A DNA stretch of 34,074 nt, taken from the IMG/VR virus record IMGVR_UViG_3300029893_000043, positions 1 to 34,074 of that record, one strand, 5' to 3'. Below are positions 1-6,147 of the stretch, piece by piece. Under the pieces are notes generated by a model, which was not told where the DNA came from, did no database searches, and saw nothing but the letters and a program-made list of their open reading frames with translations. The stretch comes from a virus. Each line of letters starts with the position of its first letter. The first letter of the stretch is position 1. The position numbers and the translations under genes are program-made.

Positions 1-127
1 CCGGCCGGCGCCTGGCAGTGTGTAAGCGCGCGCGCATTTTGGCACAGGGTTGCGCGATATTTGGCACAGCACAGGGTTGCGCAATAACGAATTAAATTGC
101 GCAACAGAAAAGAAGCGAAGAGGAGCG
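1..127. repeat. Non-coding left edge with 14-bp direct repeats; possible phage end
   Basis: No gene is seen left of 128. A 14-bp word (gcacagggttgcgc) occurs at 42-55 and again at 69-82, spaced 27 bp, and each copy is preceded by or overlaps ttggcacag (39-47 and 61-69). A palindromic ttgcgcaa follows at 97-104. Transposable phages carry repeated transposase-binding sites just inside each end, and this is the late-gene end of the map, so these repeats could be part of the right-end transposase-binding array. That is inference: the host junction and the 5-6 bp target duplication cannot be seen here. Confidence 0.4.
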
Positions 128-544
128 TTACAGTCCAAGCGCCGCTTTTTGAGCGCGCCCCCACGCCCTACAGTCCTCGACATAGGCGTTGTAGGCCTCG
201 AACTCGGCCGATGGCGCCGTGCGCAGCAGCCTGATTTCGTCGCCTATCGAATACGCATCGGCGATCATCTCGGTGACACGCCGGTTGATCAGGTACACGT
301 GCGGGCTGGCCGCCTTGAGCGCTTCGCGCAGGCTATCGGTCAGCGTCACCGTCTCGATGCTGGCCGCGATCTCGGTGGGCTGATCGGCGGGCAAAGTCGC
401 GCCATCAGGCAGGCTGACATAGGTAATCCCATCCACAGTAGCGATCTCCTGCCCGAGCCGCTGGAGGCCGGCATCTTCCGGCAACTTGATCTCGCGAGTG
501 ATCTCGGTGGTGACGTGTTTGCGGTAGCTGATGATGGTTGGCAT
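128..544 (-). CDS. Small phage protein at the end of the DGR cassette
   Basis: This 138-aa protein has no recognised domain. The start is supported by a strong Shine-Dalgarno (AAAGGAG, about 9 bases before the ATG) that lies inside the reverse transcriptase coding region. It overlaps the last 140 bases of that gene in another frame. The sequence is mixed alpha/beta without membrane segments or signal peptide. It contains a TYVSLPDG stretch and a C-terminal region with paired Trp and Tyr residues (AYVEDCRAWGRA). Being the last gene next to a diversified tail-tip protein, it could be a tail-fibre assembly factor or another adhesin accessory, but this rests on position only. Confidence 0.7.
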   Translation of the reverse strand: MPTIISYRKHVTTEITREIKLPEDAGLQRLGQEIATVDGITYVSLPDGATLPADQPTEIAASIETVTLTDSLREALKAASPHVYLINRRVTEMIADAYSIGDEIRLLRTAPSAEFEAYNAYVEDCRAWGRAQKAALGL

Positions 545-1493
545 GGTGGTACTCCTTTAAGTAACGCAGCATGGGCTGCAGCGAATGGGTGCGGCGGGCA
601 TGCCCGAGTGACGAGGCAATGCTCGCCGCATCGCCGCGCTTGACGGACTGACGAAAGGTATAGAGGCTGTGCTTACGCACAAAACGCTTGCCGGCCCAGG
701 TGCGATAGCCGACAAAATTCACGCCGCGCGTCGCTCGGGCAATGCTCGACTTTGATAACTCCAGGCGCAGGCCGGTGATGAATTCAACGATCTTCCGCCG
801 TGCCGCCAGCGCCGACTTTTGGTTGAGGCCGAAGAGAATGAAGTCGTCGACATAGCGGCAGTAGCGCTCAATCTTCAATGTGCGCTTAATGAAATGATCG
901 AGCGGGTTGAGGTAGATCAGCGCGTAGAGCTGCGAGAGCAGGTTGCCGATGGGAATGCCCACCGGTTCGCCATGATCGGCAAACAGCATCATCAGATCGA
1001 CAAAGCGCCGACCCTTGATCTTGCGTTCGATCTGGCCGCGCAGGATGGCGTGGTCGATGCGGTAGAAGAACTTGCGGATGTCCAGTTTTAGTGTGTAGCT
1101 GTCGCGCGGGCAGGCTTGCAGGGCGGCCTGCGCGTAGTCGGCGGCCTTGTGGGTGCCGTAGCCGATGCGGCAGGCGAAGGATTGCGCGATGAAGCTGCGG
1201 TCGAAGATTGGCTCGACCACGGCATAGATAGCATGCTGCACCACCAGATCACGGAAGGCCGGCGCATAAATCTGGCGCGGCTTCGGCTCATAAACCATGA
1301 AGCTGAAGTACGGGCGCGGCCTGTAAGTGCCGTCCTGCAATTCGCGGTGCAGTGCATCGAGATTGCTGGCCAGATGCCGCTCATACTCAAAACAGGCCCG
1401 CTTGCCGTGCTTGTGGCGCGCGGCAGCATGGAAGGCCGCCAGCAACGCCTCTGGCGTGAAGGCTTTTTCGTAAAGGTAGCCAATGCGCTTCAT
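405..1493 (-). CDS. DGR reverse transcriptase
   Basis: This 362-aa retroelement reverse transcriptase copies the template RNA into adenine-mutagenised cDNA that replaces the variable repeat of the target gene. The catalytic aspartates are visible: LDIRKFF with Asp138, and YVDD at 214-217. The motif before the palm (IGNLLSQ, 182-188) has the SQ signature typical of DGR enzymes rather than the SQG of group II introns. There is no maturase or endonuclease domain. It sits downstream of avd and the template repeat in the canonical order. The start has only a weak ribosome-binding site. The last ~45 residues lie over the next gene in another frame and look low in complexity, so the functional enzyme probably ends near residue 315. 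Confidence 0.96.
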   Translation of the reverse strand: MKRIGYLYEKAFTPEALLAAFHAAARHKHGKRACFEYERHLASNLDALHRELQDGTYRPRPYFSFMVYEPKPRQIYAPAFRDLVVQHAIYAVVEPIFDRSFIAQSFACRIGYGTHKAADYAQAALQACPRDSYTLKLDIRKFFYRIDHAILRGQIERKIKGRRFVDLMMLFADHGEPVGIPIGNLLSQLYALIYLNPLDHFIKRTLKIERYCRYVDDFILFGLNQKSALAARRKIVEFITGLRLELSKSSIARATRGVNFVGYRTWAGKRFVRKHSLYTFRQSVKRGDAASIASSLGHARRTHSLQPMLRYLKEYHHANHHQLPQTRHHRDHSRDQVAGRCRPPAARAGDRYCGWDYLCQPA

Positions 1494-1635
1494 GTCGCCA
1501 GACCGTCGAGAATCAACCTACCAGAATGACGGAAGCACACCGATTTCGCCGTGGCCAACAAGCCGACCACGCGCCGGAAAGCATCTCCCTGAATTCCGCT
1601 GCGACCAAACGTCAGCCCTTGCGGCGAAATTGAGT
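1494..1635 (-). other. Spacer between template repeat and RT gene
   Basis: These 142 bases separate the template repeat from the RT start and have no supported gene. In characterised DGRs the RNA that primes and templates cDNA synthesis extends past the template repeat into this spacer, so it is probably a functional part of the DGR RNA. No ribosome-binding site of quality is visible ahead of the RT start codon, so the RT may be expressed weakly or by coupling. Confidence 0.6.
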
Positions 1636-1747
1636 CAGCCCGGAACGACACGTTGTTGTTCGCGTTCGACCGGACATTGTTGAGATTCAACGCCCAGACC
1701 CCGGCATTCGACGAGTTGTTCCAGTTGCCGCCTGAGATCGGACACAT
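1636..1747 (-). repeat. DGR template repeat (TR)
   Basis: This 112-bp segment aligns without gaps to 2197-2308 at the 3' end of the target gene, with 95 identities. Sixteen of the 17 differences fall at adenines of the sense strand (A to G 13 times, A to C twice, A to T once). The TR is rich in AAC/AAT codons, the codon type that gives the widest amino-acid choice without producing stops. It starts one base after the avd stop codon. The first 17 bases on the plus strand are identical in both copies and act as the likely initiation-of-mutagenic-homology boundary. Confidence 0.96.
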
Positions 1748-1748
1748 G

Positions 1749-2162
1749 TTAAGACGCCTCCCGTTGCTGCATTGCCTTGCGTTCGGCGGCAATCCATCCG
1801 CCGATCATCCTACCAAGCTCATCAATCATGCGCGAAAGCGCAAGATAACGATGCTCAGACAATTCCTTGCGCGACTTCTCCGATTTACTGCCATTCTCGA
1901 AGCCGAAATATCCCAGCTCAAACGCCAGCCTGACCAGCATCCGCAGCTGCTCATGGCGGATGTCGAGATTCGTCAGGCTGGCTTTTTTCTGGTAACGCTT
2001 CTGGCATTCCACGATGATCGAATACACGTCATAGGCAGCCCTGCGAATTTCAAGCGCAAGGCCGTAGCGTTCGTGCTTTGGGAAGTGACTCAAATACAAA
2101 TTCACTTGCTTAGCCAAGGCAATAAACTTTTGATCGAGTTTCGCTTCATCGTGCAACGCCAT
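1749..2162 (-). CDS. avd: Avd, DGR accessory variability protein (four-helix bundle)
   Basis: This 137-aa basic, almost entirely alpha-helical protein lies between the target gene and the template repeat. The family forms a pentameric four-helix barrel that binds the reverse transcriptase and the DGR RNA and is needed for mutagenic cDNA synthesis. Visible support: four amphipathic helical stretches, many Lys and Arg, length close to that of known Avd proteins (about 125-130 aa), and the conserved position. The ATG lies inside the 3' hairpin of the target gene, suggesting coupling to target translation. The C-terminus (ERKAMQQREAS) is followed immediately by the template repeat. Confidence 0.9.
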   Translation of the reverse strand: MALHDEAKLDQKFIALAKQVNLYLSHFPKHERYGLALEIRRAAYDVYSIIVECQKRYQKKASLTNLDIRHEQLRMLVRLAFELGYFGFENGSKSEKSRKELSEHRYLALSRMIDELGRMIGGWIAAERKAMQQREAS

Positions 2163-2185
2163 GATCTTCGCTATCGCTCAGATCA
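2162..2185 (-). promoter_or_regulatory. Hairpin just after the variable repeat
   Basis: A 6-bp stem (TGATCT with AGATCA on the sense strand) encloses 12 bases that contain a further small GC...GC pairing. It starts 11 bases after the variable repeat, overlaps the target stop codon, and ends on the avd start codon. In the BPP-1 phage DGR a hairpin or cruciform shortly downstream of VR raises retrohoming efficiency. The stem here is less GC-rich than that example, so the assignment is tentative. Confidence 0.5.
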
Positions 2186-3532
2186 CAAATAACAGGCAGC
2201 CCGGAACGACACGCTGTGGTACGCGTCCGACCGGGCACCGCTGAGATTCAACGCCCAGACCCCGGCACCCGACGAGGCGCCCCAGCCGCCGCCCGAGATC
2301 GGACACATTTCGTTCGGGTTGTAATCCCAGAAGCCATCGTTACCAAAGGCATTGGTCCCGCCGCCTCCTTCCGCCAGCATGATTCCCATGCCCGCTGCAT
2401 TCCACGCATTGCCGCTGCTCGCATCACTGAATACCTGGCTGGCACTGCCGTATCCGACCAAGCGATCGGCACCGGTCGCGCGCCAGACACCGTAGCTGCC
2501 GCCCAGATTGTCATAGAGCGCGGCGAGGCCGGCGGCTCCCCATAAGTCGGTCGCCAGCCCATTTCCTCCGGTCACATCCATCATTCGCGCCGCCGTCTTC
2601 ATCACGTAGAGGTTCGTTCCGTCGCTGGTGAGTCCGGGCGTGACCTCCCAGAATCCGCCGTTCTCGTCGGCGAAGCCACAGTTCTGTCCGTTGTCGGTCG
2701 TTCTGGCGAACAGGTTTGCGCTGCCGGTCTTCGGCGCATTGTAGGTTCCATTTCCGTCGCCGAGGTAGAGGATATCGGCATCCTGCGCGTCGCCGAGGGC
2801 GCCGTTGTTGCAGCCCTTGGGGAAATTGTTTGTTGGGCTATACCATGCGCAGTAGGTGGTACTATTTGCGGCCTGCGCCTGCGCCAACGCGACCCACGCG
2901 GCGTCCATCTTCATGGCGCGCGAGGCGACAAAGAAGTTCGCGCCGCGAGTCTTGGCGGCGGCGATGGCGCCGGCATAGTTGCCCGCTGGGGCTCCATTCA
3001 GACTGGCGAATGTGGCTGTTGACAGGCTTCCGCGTTGCGCGGACGTGATGACAACTCCATTCTTGACGCTCGACGCGACCCCGCCGTTGTTGCTGACCTT
3101 GTACTTGTCCCGGAAATAGCCTGGCTGAACGGCGCCGCCGTCCCAGAATGAGCGCGGCAGAAAATAGCCAGACGCGGCGGCGGTGGAAACGCTGCCGAAG
3201 TACCCGAACGGCTTGATGTCGATCTGGTTGACGGCGAGACCATTAGAGCCTGTGCCGTACTTGAGCCAGTACGCCGGCCGCCAGATCATGATCGAGCCGT
3301 CCGAATACATGTAGTTGCCGTAGTTGTCGTGTGTAGGATCGGTATACCCGAAGAGCGTGCCCATGCCGGCCGGCAACGGCCCAGGGCAAACACCGACGCC
3401 GAAGCCGGGCTGATTGGCGATGCCGATGTTGTTGATGCCGCCCGCCGCGCCGGCGCCGATCTGAATGCCGGTGGGGAACAGGACGGGCAGGCCGTCTTTG
3501 CCGGTGACGCTACGAAGATTGAGGTTGCTCAT
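2183..3532 (-). CDS. DGR target: variable tail-tip/receptor-binding protein
   Basis: This 449-aa protein carries the DGR variable repeat at its C-terminus (residues ~409-445), the usual site in C-type-lectin-fold DGR targets. Asn codons of the template appear here as Gly, Ala, Ser, Asp, Tyr and His at residues 416, 418, 419, 422, 431, 432, 436, 438, 439 and 440, while the scaffold (WALNL, VSFRA) is fixed. The C-terminal half is rich in Gly, Trp and aromatics, as in CLec/formylglycine-enzyme-like folds. The ATG at 3532 has a GGAG site and overlaps the preceding stop as ATGA. As the last large tail gene it is inferred to be the host-recognition protein. Confidence 0.93.
   Translation of the reverse strand: MSNLNLRSVTGKDGLPVLFPTGIQIGAGAAGGINNIGIANQPGFGVGVCPGPLPAGMGTLFGYTDPTHDNYGNYMYSDGSIMIWRPAYWLKYGTGSNGLAVNQIDIKPFGYFGSVSTAAASGYFLPRSFWDGGAVQPGYFRDKYKVSNNGGVASSVKNGVVITSAQRGSLSTATFASLNGAPAGNYAGAIAAAKTRGANFFVASRAMKMDAAWVALAQAQAANSTTYCAWYSPTNNFPKGCNNGALGDAQDADILYLGDGNGTYNAPKTGSANLFARTTDNGQNCGFADENGGFWEVTPGLTSDGTNLYVMKTAARMMDVTGGNGLATDLWGAAGLAALYDNLGGSYGVWRATGADRLVGYGSASQVFSDASSGNAWNAAGMGIMLAEGGGGTNAFGNDGFWDYNPNEMCPISGGGWGASSGAGVWALNLSGARSDAYHSVSFRAACYL
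2197..2308 (-). repeat. DGR variable repeat (VR)
   Basis: This is the 112-bp recipient copy of the template repeat, offset exactly 561 bp with no gaps. Of the 17 differences, 16 are at template adenines. The exception is a T to C (sense strand) opposite plus-strand position 1674, changing Val in the template reading to Ala433. The 3' end of VR coincides with the last shared bases before the two copies diverge, 14 bases before the stop codon begins at 2185. Confidence 0.96.
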
Positions 3533-3987
3533 AGAATGCTCCAAATCGAGTGATCGTTCAGGGTGACTTCAACGCCCTCGCCGATGGTCAGCGGCCCGGC
3601 GGAATAGGCGTTGTAGCCGGAAGGGATGGCGAAGGCCTCGGTGATGGTGGAGGGGTTCATGCGCGCCGCCAGGTTCATGTCTAGGTTCGCCGCCAGGGCG
3701 GCGGTCCAGGCGGCGACCGCGCCGTCGCGCGCCTCTTCCGCCGCCGCCTGCGCCGCCTCGGCAAGACCCTGCGCAGTGACGGCATTGCCGGCTTGCGTGG
3801 TGGCGATGCCCGCCTGCGTGGTGGCGATGCCGGCTTGCGTGGTGGCGATGCCCGCCTGCGTGGCGGCGGTGGCAGCCTGTGTCTGCGCGTCCTCGCCGGC
3901 CGCCACCGCCGCCAGGTACTGATCATGCAGTTGATTGAGCTTGGTGATGTAGTCCTTGTCGCCAACCGAAAACAGGGGATCGCTCAT
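3529..3987 (-). CDS. Short Ala-rich tail-fibre-like protein with tandem repeats
   Basis: This 152-aa protein has a helical N-terminus, then a central block of 7-residue repeats (ATTQAGI type) followed by an Ala/Glu-rich stretch that should form a coiled coil, and a small C-terminal beta-like region (TIGEGVEVTLNDHSIWSI). The C-terminal motif resembles the short trimeric tips found in many phage fibre-associated proteins. A strong GGAGGAA ribosome site precedes the ATG. It overlaps both neighbours by 4 bases and lies directly before the DGR target gene, so it is probably a structural stalk or connector for the variable protein. That role is inferred. Confidence 0.75.
   Translation of the reverse strand: MSDPLFSVGDKDYITKLNQLHDQYLAAVAAGEDAQTQAATAATQAGIATTQAGIATTQAGIATTQAGNAVTAQGLAEAAQAAAEEARDGAVAAWTAALAANLDMNLAARMNPSTITEAFAIPSGYNAYSAGPLTIGEGVEVTLNDHSIWSIL
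3790..3873. repeat. Four 21-bp tandem repeats in the fibre-like gene
   Basis: Four consecutive 21-bp units occur at 3790-3810, 3811-3831, 3832-3852 and 3853-3873. Units 1 and 3 are identical, unit 2 differs at the first and fourth bases, and unit 4 is more diverged. They encode the heptad-like ATTQAGI repeats. Copy number changes would keep the reading frame and alter stalk length. Confidence 0.85.
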
Positions 3988-4838
3988 GATTCCTCCAGGG
4001 TTAAGGAAGTCTGGTGAACGCCGAGGTAGCGATGGGTCATCGCGCTGTCGGCACTGAGCCTACCGAAGAGCATGTGCATCTGCTCCTCGCGGGGATCGGG
4101 ATCGTCGGGGTAGAGACTGACCAGCACCTGGCCCTGCAGGCCGTAGTCGCGCAGGATCGACCAGCACATGGTGCGGTCGTGCGGGGTCATCCAGGACAGG
4201 TCGATGCTCAGGCTGCGGCCGCGTGCCTGCGCGTCGACGAACTGGTCGCCGCCGCCGCCGCGCGCGTGGCGGCTGCCGTCGCGCAGGCCGACCTTGGCGC
4301 CCCAACTGTGGTTGTAGTCGGGTTGCCAGTAACGGCCGACGATGATGCGGCCTGCCTCGATGTAGCCGTCCGGGTTGGTGGCATCGTTCAGATCGATGAC
4401 CAGCTTGCGCACGGCTGTGTGCGCAAGCCAGGCGCGGGCATAGGCGCCGCCGCCCTGGGCGAAGGTATTGGCGCCGCCGCGCCGGTAGATGTTGGGAGCG
4501 AGCGGCTCGACGCCCCACCAGCCACCGTCGATAGGCGCCGGTGGCGCGGCGAGGATGGCGCCACTATCGACGGCCGGCGCGGCATCGTCCGGCAGGGTGT
4601 AGCCGCGCACGCGGATGGTCGCGGCCGAGGTGATATTGCAGAACGGCAGGGCCACGCCACCGATGATCTCGGGCGTCGGCCAGGTGAGCGTCAGCATTGC
4701 GGCGGTGCCCGTGGCGCGCCATACGTCGGTTTTCATGTTGGTGAGCAAACGGTCGACCGTGCGCGTGCCGGCCGCGCTGCTGGCGGCGAGCGTGGCGCGA
4801 TAGGCCGCGTTGTCGAAGATGACGCGCATGCGGCTCAT
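3984..4838 (-). CDS. Tail-tip protein of Mu-like siphophages
   Basis: This 284-aa protein was started at the ATG at 4838 because that codon begins the conserved-looking MSRMRVIFDN segment; the frame is open further upstream but without a good start. It is a beta-rich virion-type protein. A central AGRIIVGRYWQP stretch is followed by PDDPDPREEQMHMLFGRL near the C-terminus. Similar proteins sit in the tail-tip clusters of B3- and D3112-type transposable siphophages, between the tail hub and the fibres. It has no signal peptide or membrane segment. The exact position in the tail is not known from sequence. Confidence 0.75.
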   Translation of the reverse strand: MSRMRVIFDNAAYRATLAASSAAGTRTVDRLLTNMKTDVWRATGTAAMLTLTWPTPEIIGGVALPFCNITSAATIRVRGYTLPDDAAPAVDSGAILAAPPAPIDGGWWGVEPLAPNIYRRGGANTFAQGGGAYARAWLAHTAVRKLVIDLNDATNPDGYIEAGRIIVGRYWQPDYNHSWGAKVGLRDGSRHARGGGGDQFVDAQARGRSLSIDLSWMTPHDRTMCWSILRDYGLQGQVLVSLYPDDPDPREEQMHMLFGRLSADSAMTHRYLGVHQTSLTLEES

Positions 4839-4845
4839 GGGGGTG

Positions 4846-5088
4846 TCAGCCGCGCCGCGCGATGCGCAGCCCGACCTCCGCCAGACGCGCGTCGATCTGT
4901 GCGAGCAGCGCGTCGTCGAAATCAGCATCCACCAGCGGCTCGACGACGTGCGTCTGCGCGCCGGCGATCTCGACGCCGTCGTCGTCCGCCAGCGTCACCA
5001 CCTTGGCGCCAGTGACCGGGGCGAGGTGGCCGCCGAAGGGACCGGTAAAGTTGATGGTGAGATTGACGTGCTTGACGGTTTTTTTCAT
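4846..5088 (-). CDS. Small tail-cluster protein, function unknown
   Basis: This 80-aa protein has an AGGAG ribosome-binding site that overlaps the stop codon of the preceding gene. It is acidic in the second half, with a beta-type first half (TINFTGPFGGHLAPVTG). No domain is recognised. Its place between two tail-tip genes and the short spacing on both sides suggest a structural or assembly role in the tail tip. Confidence 0.7.
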   Translation of the reverse strand: MKKTVKHVNLTINFTGPFGGHLAPVTGAKVVTLADDDGVEIAGAQTHVVEPLVDADFDDALLAQIDARLAEVGLRIARRG

Positions 5089-5097
5089 GGTGAACTC

Positions 5098-6147
5098 CTA
5101 GATCCAGTAAGGAAGCTTGATCGCGCCGGTGCCACCGGACTGAGACGCGACGTTGAGGGTCAGCCAGCCCGTCGGTGCCTTGATGCTCCAACCGCTGCCG
5201 CCAGGGCTGGAGGCGGTGTTGTTGATGAACACGACGATGTTGTTGACCGGATGGCCGGTGCCGACGGTGCAGCCGCCGGAGATCAGTCCGGAGTTGTGAG
5301 GCCCGGACAGGCCGCCGGCGTTGTCCGCGCTCGCGGCCTCGGCCGCTCTCAGGTTGACGCAGGTCAGGCCGTTCGCGACCGGCACATTTCCCGCCGCGTT
5401 TCCGGCATGACGCCCGTCGAGCAAGTCTGCATTGAGGTTGGCCACCACCTGCGTCGAGCTGATGGTCATGAGCCCCGCGACCTGCAGGGCTACCCCGGTT
5501 GCGCTGTAGGCGGCCACACCAGGGCCGGACCCCGCGTTGTATCCATACACCCCGGCGCCGCTGCCGTATGCCTCGCCTTTGACGGCATGTCCACTCGATG
5601 TATTGACGCCAAGCACGCCACTGCGAGACGAATTGGCAATGCCGGCCACGCCCTCGGCGACGCCAGCAGGCATGCCGAGCACCGCAGCCTGATAACCGCC
5701 GCCACTGACCGATCCGGTCGCCTTTAAACTGCCCGCCGTGTTGACGTTGCCGGCGAATGTACCGTTGCACCCGGAGATGTCACCTTTGAACGCGAACACC
5801 CCACCAGCCAGGTCGATCACCAGCTTGGTCTCGCCGCCGTATTTGTAGATCGCGCCGGCATCGTGGTAGGCGTACCCGGTGCCACTGGCGTAGCCGCTGC
5901 TCTGCTGTTGGAACCCGCTGCCGGTGATGGTCGTGGCCGACTTGCTGATCTTGTCGGAGAGGCCGGCGAGCGCGCTGGTGCCGTTCGCGGCGCCGTCGCG
6001 CACGGTCGCCGCCGATGTACCGGCGATGGTGCCGGTGACGTTGCCCGAGACGGTGCCGCCCCAGGTGATCGACGTGCCGACCGTTACCGGCACCAGGCGC
6101 GTAGCGCCCTGCAGGAGCACATCGCGGGCATTGACGACGATGGCCAT
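5098..6147 (-). CDS. Gly/Ala-rich tail-tip or fibre protein
   Basis: This 349-aa protein begins with the ATG that overlaps the previous stop by one base (TGATG). The frame is open upstream, but the upstream part is the antisense-like shadow of the neighbouring gene. Residues 1-110 (VLLQGATRLVP, then a Gly/Thr/Ser-rich segment) resemble the C-terminal tip segment of phage central tail fibres. The middle is a Gly/Ala/Ser/Val-rich repetitive beta region. Residues ~240-260 contain NLNADLLDGRHAG, a motif seen in many phage tail fibres. The C-terminus has more aromatic residues (SGWSIKAPTGWLTL). Confidence 0.82.
   Translation of the reverse strand: MAIVVNARDVLLQGATRLVPVTVGTSITWGGTVSGNVTGTIAGTSAATVRDGAANGTSALAGLSDKISKSATTITGSGFQQQSSGYASGTGYAYHDAGAIYKYGGETKLVIDLAGGVFAFKGDISGCNGTFAGNVNTAGSLKATGSVSGGGYQAAVLGMPAGVAEGVAGIANSSRSGVLGVNTSSGHAVKGEAYGSGAGVYGYNAGSGPGVAAYSATGVALQVAGLMTISSTQVVANLNADLLDGRHAGNAAGNVPVANGLTCVNLRAAEAASADNAGGLSGPHNSGLISGGCTVGTGHPVNNIVVFINNTASSPGGSGWSIKAPTGWLTLNVASQSGGTGAIKLPYWI

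Noticed and set aside
1490-1792. A 100-aa open frame over the template repeat
   Set aside because: It is the template repeat read as protein. The matching residues belong to the VR-coded end of the target; no ribosome site or independent gene signature exists.
3790-3873. CRISPR array
   Set aside because: The repeats are contiguous 21-bp coding units without spacers. No CRISPR-like repeat-spacer pattern or cas gene was seen elsewhere.
4014-5015. Long plus-strand open frames (also around 6285-7346, 7649-9091, 20536-22218, 22311-23399)
   Set aside because: They are antisense to well-supported minus-strand genes and have Arg/Ala/Gly/His-rich composition typical of high-GC mirror frames.
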